Origin: Atherinomorus stipes
Lineage: Eukaryota; Chordata; Actinopteri; Atheriniformes; Atherinidae
Assembly (NCBI GenBank): GCA_023101725.1
Contig: JALJCO010000135.1
Location: 1-64,000, forward strand
Length of the DNA: 64,000 nt
Reading direction: 5' to 3'
Below, piece after piece: positions 57,221-64,000 of this stretch (positions within the stretch are counted from its first letter, which is position 1; each line of letters opens with the position of its first letter). The notes below the pieces were generated by a model. The model had not been told where the DNA came from and did not search any database. It saw nothing but the letters and a program-made list of their open reading frames with translations. A program made the position numbers and the translations under genes.

Positions 57221-57932
57221 TCAAAACCCCAGGATATACTGCCAGATTAATGCCCCAGCAAGTCCCCGGGTATCCTCGTCTGATCCTAGAAAGAGCAAAA
57301 CAAACGTTACAGAAATCATATAAGTGAACAAATAATGCTGCAGATAAAACCTCCATAGCTAATGCTGGTAGTATTGACAAACCATCTATTCATCTGAGGC
57401 TGGCTCTAATACCAGCCTCCCCAGCACTGAAGCCTGGCTCTGATACCAGCCTCCCAAGCAGTGAAGGCAAAAACTCATCTCATTTACCACAATATCAACA
57501 TTTAACAGGGAAATTCAATCTTTTGTTGATATGAGTGCAGCTGACCGAGCCGACAGCAAAAGCACCACGGCGCACCACCAAAGTATAAATACTTCAAAAA
57601 TTTGGACGGAACAATACTATTATAACAGTGTATTATTGGCCGTACACTCTCTGGTCCATGGCAACCGTGTACCGACACCGGTTATTTTTATTCGCCTGGT
57701 TATTGTGGGTAATGCTTCGTAACCCGGCAGCTAATAGCTAACTAGCATGAGCGTTAGCGACACCGTTCGCATTTAAAATAAACATCGGTACACCACAAAT
57801 ACGCTGAAAATGACCACAGCTGGTGGTTCTTCATGGTAAAAGGCATTTTGAGAAAAACAACACAAACTTACATTTGTAAAGAGCTGCCGTGTTCACTGTG
57901 GACTCGTACGAAGAACCGCTCTCCGCTGCCAT
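57221..57932 (-). pseudogene. Two-exon Myb/SANT-like gene remnant (Harbinger accessory protein?)
   Basis: Exon 1 (57872-57932) reads MAAESGSSYESTVNTAALYK plus one base, followed by a perfect donor GTAAGT. Exon 2 starts after TTTCTAG at 57285 and reads SDEDTRGLAGALIWQYILGF to a stop at 57221; AATAAA follows at 57187-57192. The codon across the junction is TGA. In Myb/SANT-like proteins a Trp (TGG) before the S/T-DE word is expected, so a single G-to-A change would explain the stop. The remainder of the domain is missing. The gene starts about 180 bp inside the right inverted repeat and runs toward the plus-strand exon at 56799. Splice sites are seen in sequence; the family call is inference. 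Confidence 0.45.
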
Positions 57933-58477
57933 CTTTCCACTGGTGAGTGTCCACAGCTGCGTACTCATAATCTTGACGGGTTTGAGTACGTCATCCGGGT
58001 ACTTTTGCATACTTAATTTTCACATACTATGCATACTGTTTTCATTTAGATGTAGTATACTCAAAATTTTGAGTATTGAGTATGCAAGTATGCGATTTGG
58101 GACGCAGCAAATGATTCGCAGATCCTCTCCAGCCTAAATTCCACCGAATACACTGCAAATAAGATATTTAATGTTCCACCTGAGAAACTTGTTGGTTTTT
58201 GTGCAAGTATTTGCTCATTAAGAAACGGATGCCTACCAGTCAAAAGTCTGAGAATAGCCCTATTTTCCAGTTCTTTAAGAATTAATGACGGAAAAATACT
58301 TTTATCCCAGCAAGGAAATTCAACATTGTAATAAGCTCGTACAGGGTGATGCTGCTGGCAGTGAACCTGACGCAGCCTCCCACTGAACACACTCTGATGA
58401 TTCTTCACCGTGTTGTGGAGAGGAGGAAGAGTCCTCCATCATCTTCATCAGCTTGTGCTTGTGCTTATTTCCAGCAC

Positions 58478-59008
58478 AAAACCAGAACCAGATCCAGATC
58501 CGGAGTTCTCCCCAGCACAGAACCAGATCCAGATCCAGAGTTCTCCCCAGCACAGAACCAGATCCAGATCCAGAGTTCTTCCCAGCACAGAACCAGATCC
58601 AGATCCAGAGTTCTTCCCAGCACAGAACCAGATCCAGATCCAGAGTTCTTCCCAGCACAGAACTAGAACCAGATCCAGATCCAGAGTTCTCCCCAGCACA
58701 GAACCAGATCCAGATCCAGAGTTCTTCCCAGCACAGAACTAGAACCAGATCCAGATCCAGAGTTCTTCCCAGCACAGAACCAGATCCAGATCCAGAGTTC
58801 TTCCCAGCACAAAACTAGAACCAGATCCAGATCCAGAGTTCTCCCCAGCACAGAACCAGATCCAGAGTTCTTCCCAGCACAGAACCAGATCCAGAGTTAT
58901 TCCCAGCACAGAACCAGAACCAGATCCAGATCCAGAGTTCTCCCCAGCACAAAACCAGAACCAGATCCAGATCCAGATCCAGAGTTCTTCCCAGCACAGA
59001 ACCAGCTT
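58478..59008. repeat. 35-bp minisatellite within the LINE
   Basis: About 14 units of CCAGATCCAGATCCAGAG then TTCTTCCCAGCACAGAA, some 6 bp longer or shorter by one CCAGAT or ACTAGA hexamer. Both strands stay open in several frames, giving spurious frames of 60-151 codons. Confidence 0.95.
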
Positions 59009-59038
59009 TCTTGATCAGCTTGTTTAGTTTCTTCAAGT

Positions 59039-59091
59039 CTCTGGTCCTGGTCCTGGTCCTGGTCCTGGTTCTGGTTCTGGTTCTGGTTCTG
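59039..59091. repeat. (CTGGTC/CTGGTT)n hexanucleotide repeat
   Basis: Four CTGGTCs then four CTGGTTs; on the minus strand this encodes an Arg-Thr run in the LINE frame. Confidence 0.95.
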
Positions 59092-59494
59092 ATGCTGCTT
59101 CCCCAGCAGATGCTGCAAAGCTGATGTCACTTTCCACAACAGACTTGTAGAAGATCTGCAACATGTTGGTGCAGACGTTGAATGATCTCAGCTTCCTTAG
59201 GAAGTCGAGTCTATCTAGAAGCTATAGGACGTAGACGGCTTGTGTGTAATAGAGAAAAGCAGGAGAGCTGTTTTCAAGGCTCGATCAGATTAAAGTTGAC
59301 TCATCTCTTGCTGCCTGAAAACAGGCTTCTGTAAACCTGAAATGTGGATTATTTTTCATTGCAGGGAGCCTGATCCTTTTCTTAAAGGATAACTTTCTTT
59401 TTTTCGACCTGGACCTTTTCTGTGGGAGTTAATCCAAGAGTTTTTTCGTGCATCTACTCATGGTAACATTTCTGTATCTACATTAAGATTGCTC

Positions 59495-59690
59495 AACTCA
59501 GCTCAACTTAAGTTTATTTGTGTAACACTTTAACACAACAATGTTGAAACAAAGTGCTGAACTAACATGAAACACTTTTACAGCTCAAACACAAAGTAGT
59601 TAAGAATGATCAAATCGCTAAAACAATAATAACACAAAAACAATAAAACAATAAAACAGACACAATGAAAACAATAAAGCAGGAGTCTCA
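59495..59690 (-). mobile_element. LINE 3' end, minus orientation
   Basis: CTCAACTCAGCTCAAC, TTAAGTTTATTTGTGTAACA and CAAAGTGCTGAAC followed by A-rich DNA; the same order as 36655-36850. Confidence 0.5.
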
Positions 59691-59784
59691 CGATGGGTCA
59701 AAGGCCAGGGCATAAAGGGGCTTTACTGTTCAGCGGCAAAGAGGTCCAGAGCAGCACGACTCCCTCATTTCACCAATACTTTGA

Positions 59785-59861
59785 TAGTGTAGTGTAGTGT
59801 AGCGTAGCGTGGCGTGGCGTGGCGTGGCGTGGCGTGGCGTGGCGTGGCACGGCGCGGCGCT
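59785..59861. repeat. (GTGTA/GGCGT)n pentanucleotide repeat
   Basis: GTGTA units change stepwise through GCGTA to GGCGT and then GGCGC, a graded mutation series. Confidence 0.95.
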
Positions 59862-60215
59862 GGATCCCTGGCAGCGGTTGTACGCCTCCACCGGCGCTCC
59901 TTCATGCCGGCTCTCTCTCGGTCAGCATGCTCTGCTGCACTGACATCTCACTCTCAGGTGGTGACGCCACCAGCTGGACTGCAGTTTTACCGTCTCTTTC
60001 TACTCGCATCGCGGCGTGATGATGACGGTTTCATCCTCAAAACATTTCAGAAAACAACCATGAGACCGCGCAGAGTTGTCAGACCCCTGCTGCCAGAATC
60101 CAGATCGTTCAAGTCCAGTTCGTTTGAGGAAACCCATGAGGCCGTATCCTAAATGCACGTAAAAACTCCTAGAAATAAGGTCCAGGTTGGAAAGAAAGAA
60201 AAAAAGAGTAATCCT

Positions 60216-60825
60216 TTCATCTCTGGCAGCTTGTCATTTAATGTGATATTATTATTGGGCTGAGCTGCTGGAATTTCACCCCCCTCTAAAACTTGTGTGA
60301 TGTGCAGCTAATGGTAAGTTGTAATTTTAGTGGTAAGTTATTAGGCATGTGATAAAACATCGATGCAGTGAAACATCGCAATATTTTGTGTTGCAGTTTC
60401 ATATCTATATTTAAAAATGATGTTTCAATATTTTTTTACTAACGAAATCTTGCGAGATTTTATCATTCAATAATGAAATCTGACGAGGTTGTTCTATTTG
60501 CAACAGTCCAGCATGTAGAACGTCTCTGCTTTCCACTGATATCTACGTGGATCTGCAGGTTCAGGTTAAATCTTTACACACAGTGGAAAGTGCAAGTTAA
60601 AATATGTGTCCAGGTTTTCACAGATCACCAGTTAACAATAATACTTTAAGCTAATACAGGAAGTGTCTGCACGACACATTTTACGTCAGCGTAATCGATT
60701 AGGTCGACGCGTTGTGTGTAATTGATTGACAGTATTTTTTCAGTCATTTCAGATGGATTCCCTTTGGTGAATACATTCAGAATGTCTTCAGACACATGTT
60801 GTGGTGTATCGCAGATGAAATTTAT
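60216..60825. other. Unassigned; possibly decayed hAT-type sequence
   Basis: GATAAAACATCGATGCAG and ACATCGCAATATTTTGTG at 60351-60400 and TGTGGTGTATCGCAGATGAA at 60800 resemble parts of a fish hAT MITE, but no complete ends are seen. No gene. Confidence 0.4.
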
Positions 60826-60905
60826 TGCAATATAAGATAAGATAAGATAAAGATACTTTATTGATCCCCGAGGGGATATTCATGTTTCAGTACAACCCGT
60901 CCAAG
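60826..60905 (-). mobile_element. LINE 3' end with AAGAT tail, minus orientation
   Basis: AAGATAAGATAAGATAAAGA, TACTTTATTGATCCCCGAGG, GGATATTCATG: read on the minus strand it is the frequent fish LINE ending CCCTCGGGGATCAATAAAGT plus a (TTATC)n tail. Confidence 0.75.
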
Positions 60906-60930
60906 ACACACAAACACAAGAACATAACCA

Positions 60931-63035
60931 GACAGGATCAGGCAGACCGTGGTCATGCAGCCCCTCACAGGATCAGGCAGACCGTGGTCATGCAGCCCCT
61001 CACAGGATCAGGCAGACCGTGGTCACGCAGCCCCTCACAGGATCAGGCAGACCGTGGTCACGCAGCCCCTCACAGGATCAGGCAGACCGTGGTCACGCAG
61101 CCCCTCACAGGATCAGGCAGACCCTCACAGGATCAGGCAGACCGTGGTCATGCAGCCCCTCACAGGATCAGGCAGACCGTGGTCACGCAGCCCCTCACAA
61201 GATCAGGCAGACCGTGGTCACGCAGCCCCTCACAGGATCAGGCAGACCGTGGTCACGCAGCCCCTCACAGGATCAGGCAGACCGTGGTCACGCAGCCCCT
61301 CACAGGATCAGGCAGACCGTGGTCACGCAGCCCCTCAGAGCAGACCGTGGTCACGAAGCCCCTCACAGGATCAGGCAGACCGTGGTCACGAAGCCCCTCA
61401 CAGGATCAGGCAGACCGTGGTCATGCAGCCCCTCACAGCAGACCGTGGTCACGAAGCCCCTCACAGGATCAGGCAGACCGTGGTCATGCAGCCCCTCACA
61501 GGATCAGGCAGACCCTCACAGGATCAGGCAGACCGTGGTCATGCAGCCCCTCACAGGATCAGGCAGACCGTGGTCACGCAGCCCCTCACAGGATCAGGCA
61601 GACCGTGGTCACGCAGCCCCTCACAGGATCAGGCAGACCGTGGTCACGCAGCCCCTCACAGGATCAGGCAGACCGTGGTCACGCAGCCCCTCACAGGATC
61701 AGGCAGACCCTCACAGGATCAGGCAGACCGTGGTCATGCAGCCCCTCACAGGATCAGGCAGACCCTCACAGGATCAGGCAGACCGTGGTCACGCAGCCCC
61801 TCACAAGATCAGGCAGACCGTGGTCACGCAGCCCCTCACAGGATCAGGCAGACCGTGGTCACGCAGCCCCTCACAGGATCAGGCAGACCGTGGTCACGCA
61901 GCCCCTCACAGGATCAGGCAGACCGTGGTCACGCAGCCCCTCAGAGCAGACCGTGGTCACGAAGCCCCTCACAGGATCAGGCAGACCGTGGTCACGAAGC
62001 CCCTCACAGGATCAGGCAGACCGTGGTCACGCAGCCCCTCACAGGATCAGGCAGACCGTGGTCATGCAGCCCCTCACAGCAGACCGTGGTCACGAAGCCC
62101 CTCACAGGATCAGGCAGACCGTGGTCATGCAGCCCCTCACAGGATCAGGCAGATCAGGCAGCCCCTCACAGGATCAGGCAGACCGTGGTCACTCAGCCCC
62201 CTCACAGGATCAGGCAGACCGTGGTCACGCAGCCCCTCACAAGATCAGGCAGACCGTGGTCACGCAGCCCCTCACAGGATCAGGCAGACCGTGATCATGC
62301 AGCCCCTCACAGGATCAGGCAGACCGTGGTCATGCAGCCCCTCACAGGATCAGGCAGACCGTGATCATGCAGCCCCTCACAGGATCAGGCAGACCGTGGT
62401 CACGCAGCCCCTCACAGGATCAGGCAGACCGTGGTCACGCAGCCCCTCACAGGATCAGGCAGACCGTGGTCACGCAGCCCCTCACAGGATCAGGCAGCCC
62501 GTGGTCATGCAGCCCCTCACAGGATCAGGCAGACCGTGGTCACGCAGCCCCTCAAAGAACAGGCCTAGGGATCAGGCAGACCGTGGTCATGCAGCCCCTC
62601 ACAGGATCAGGCAGCCCCGTGGTCCTGCAGCCCCTCACAGGATCAGGCAGACCGTGGTCATGCAGCCCCTCACAGGATCAGGCAGACCGTGGTCATGCAG
62701 CCCCTCACAGGATCAGGCAGACCGTGGTCACGCAGCCCCTCACAGGATCAGGCAGCCCCTCACAGGATCAGGCAGACCGTGGTCACGCAGCCCCTCACAG
62801 GATCAGGCAGCCCCTCACAGGATCAGGCAGACCGTGGTCATGCAGCCCCTCACAGGATCAGGCAGCCCGTGGTCACGCAGCCCCTCACAGGATCAGGCAG
62901 CCCCTCACAGGATCAGGCAGACCGTGGTCATGCAGCCCCTCACAGGATCAGGCAGACCGTGGTCACGCAGCCCCTCACAGGATCAGGCAGCCCCTCACAG
63001 GATCAGGCAGACCGTGGTCACGCAGCCCCTCACAG
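60931..63035. repeat. 35-bp minisatellite, about 60 units
   Basis: The unit contains AGGATCAGGCAGACCGTGGT and CACGCAGCCCCTCAC. Variants include CATGCAG, CACGAAG, a one-base AGGATC to AAGATC change, and short deletions at CAGACCCTCACAGG. A 607-bp higher-order repeat is visible: the AAGATC variant at 61200 recurs at 61807, and the CTCAGAGCAGACC deletion at 61336 recurs at 61943. All three forward frames stay open over long distances (up to 681 codons) because 35 is not a multiple of 3 and the unit lacks stops in each phase; these are not genes. Confidence 0.96.
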
Positions 63036-63186
63036 GGCGCACCTTTGCAGAAAGAAAACGGTGACATGAGGAAAGATGGTTGGTGGTAAAAAAGAGGTCT
63101 CCGAACTCTCCACGTATACAGGTGGAGACCTTGGAGACAAAAAAAACACACCAGTACAGAGAAGCACGAACTCGACAGTCACAACA
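63036..63186. other. No recognised feature
   Basis: Short unassigned sequence at the end of the minisatellite. Confidence 0.4.
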
Positions 63187-63306
63187 TGGACACATGGTGG
63201 GTATGTCGACTATTGCAGAATCGTGTATCGTGATACTATCGTTATCATAGGCAAAGTATTGTGATAGTATCGTATTGCGAGGTACTTGGTGATACCCAGC
63301 CCTGTA
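63187..63306 (-). mobile_element. hAT-type MITE fragment
   Basis: GTGTATCGTGATACTATCG, TATTGTGATAGTATCG and the end GGTGATACCCAGCCCTG match one half of a common fish hAT MITE (CAGGGCTGGGTATC at its terminus). The other half is not found. Confidence 0.5.
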
Positions 63307-64000
63307 AGTCATGTTAGTGATTGGTTGTAATGGTAGTGGTAGGTTATCTTGTAATGATGGAAACTTGTGTGCTGCCAGTTTGTTTCTCCACGTGCTGGAA
63401 TGGGGGTGGGGGGGGGGGGGGGGCTTGACGTGTGTGTTAGGAGGGTGTACGATCATTTATAAGAGCGCTGCATATGGACCTATTGTATTCCTCAGAGGGT
63501 GATGATTTATATGGAGCTGCTGTGACGCATGCTGAGGCCTGACCGGGTGTCAGGAGCCACTCCCTGCTGCTGTGAATGGTCGCCATGGTGACAAGAGGCT
63601 GCCAAAAAGTCTGCCGCTGCAGGCCACCGGCAGCTCTGTTGATGGCCGTTTGACATTTGACCTCCTGAAGTGTCTGCTGTGAGCTGTGAGATTAATCATG
63701 GCTGTGGCTTACATCTCTAGAAATGGCTCCTCTGGGAACACATGATTACATCTCTGCTGCGTTATTGTCTCTGGAACAATGTCTTGCTCCTGGATATTAG
63801 GAAAGCATAACAGTCCTTTCATTACTCATCATATGGCTACCTCATTCATGCAGATAGACGGGACAGGAAGCTCAGATAAAGTAGATCACTTATATGCTGG
63901 CAGGAATCCTGGAAAACAGTCCTGGCATGCTGGAAAATGGAAGAACAGAGTTAAAGTCATCAGTGTCTCATTCTAAATGATTCGGTGCTTCACAGCATCT
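63307..64000. other. No recognised feature; G-run
   Basis: Poly-G of about 20 at 63403-63423, possibly of uncertain length. The rest looks like single-copy sequence without a recognised exon. Confidence 0.5.

Larger units (their letters stand above)
56514..58109. mobile_element. Defective PIF/Harbinger-like element (1.6 kb)
   Basis: Left end TGCTGCGTCCCAAATCGCAT and right end its inverse (ATGCGATTTGGGACGCAGCA, with one extra inner variation); similarity goes on through CTTGCATACTC...CTCAAAAT. Flanks are TAT at 56511-56513 and AAT at 58110-58112, near the 3-bp TWA type but not identical. Inside are the starts of two converging genes (56799 plus, 57932 minus), a layout typical of Harbinger elements, which encode a transposase and a Myb-like protein. 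Confidence 0.75.
58285..59222 (-). pseudogene. LINE ORF2 C-terminus and 3' end with expanded tandem repeats
   Basis: The minus strand reads LLDRLDFLRKLRSFNVCTNM, LQIFYKSVVESDISFA, then ICWGSSIRTRTRTR (hexamer expansion), KKLNKLIKKAGSVLGRTLD (start of the 35-bp minisatellite), and after the array HNTVKNHQSVFSGRLRQVHC and YYNVEFPCWDKS. This is the order of a fish jockey/Rex1-like LINE ORF2 end, and AATTTCCTTGCTGGGATAAA at 58290-58318 (minus) is its 3' UTR. About 580 of the 940 bp are repeat expansions inside the coding sequence. The RT domain is absent. Confidence 0.88.
59386..60215. mobile_element. TTAA family E element (0.83 kb)
   Basis: TTAA at 59382-59385 followed by AGGATAACTTTCTTTTTTTC, and at the other end AGAAAAAAAGAGTAATCCT, with TTCA where TTAA is expected (60216-60219). 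The inner match continues: GACCTGGACCTTTTCTGTGG against CTAGAAATAAGGTCCAGGTT. A LINE-tail-like stretch (59495-59690) and a pentanucleotide repeat lie inside. Frames at 59814-60152 start in the repeat and are not credible genes. A partial relative ends at 17689. Confidence 0.7.

Noticed and set aside
58320..59139. Overlapping frames of 60-151 codons on both strands
   Set aside because: Produced by the 35-bp array; only the minus-strand LINE remnant on its flanks is real coding ancestry.
60931..63035. CRISPR-like direct repeats
   Set aside because: Units are contiguous with no unique spacers, no cas genes, and the DNA is vertebrate.
60861..63089. Open frames of 477, 471, 681 and 242 codons on the plus strand
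   Set aside because: They read through the 35-bp minisatellite; all three phases are open and the peptide simply cycles through the same words. No start context, no unique domain.

Overview
This is vertebrate nuclear DNA, almost certainly from a ray-finned (teleost) fish. The repeat content points there: several Tc1-type transposons, L2/jockey-type LINEs, a Penelope-like element, PIF/Harbinger and hAT miniature elements, TTAA-target non-autonomous transposons, tRNA- and 5S-derived repeats, and large GC-rich minisatellites. I found no host protein-coding gene, functional tRNA or rRNA gene, CRISPR array or bacterial-type operon. The window looks like an intron or intergenic interval built largely from mobile elements of different ages.

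Layout. 1-8 kb: a TTAA transposon whose left arm holds a Penelope-like fragment with a hammerhead-like motif, a small mariner-type MITE, a solo LTR, and L2 fragments, one of them split by a Harbinger MITE and by a Tc1 element whose transposase has a single visible frame break. 8-32 kb: four copies of one TTAA family (A), two of another (B), four decayed Tc1 copies (one hit by an L2 insertion, one by family B), a SINE and hAT MITEs. 32-39 kb: mostly unassigned AT-rich DNA with a very low-complexity, possibly badly assembled block at 33.5-33.9 kb. 38.5-41.6 kb: an L2 reverse transcriptase remnant, several 5S rRNA-derived fragments, and a broken ORF for a small membrane/coiled-coil protein that I do not recognise. 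44-48 kb: two copies of family D and a Tc1 element split by a 1.6 kb insertion with its own short inverted ends and TATA on both sides. 49.2-54.4 kb: a minisatellite of 37/45/53-bp units arranged in four higher-order blocks, grown inside a dispersed element whose unexpanded relative lies at 13.2 kb. 56.5-58.1 kb: a defective Harbinger-like element keeping parts of two convergent genes. 58.3-59.2 kb: a LINE 3' end in which two tandem repeats expanded within the coding sequence. 60.9-63.0 kb: a 35-bp minisatellite of about 60 units.

The elements do not form a pathway; their relations are of insertion and amplification. The best-supported histories are the nested insertions with target-site duplications and the two minisatellites that arose inside older transposable elements. 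The long open frames in the minisatellites are consequences of unit length and composition and are not genes.
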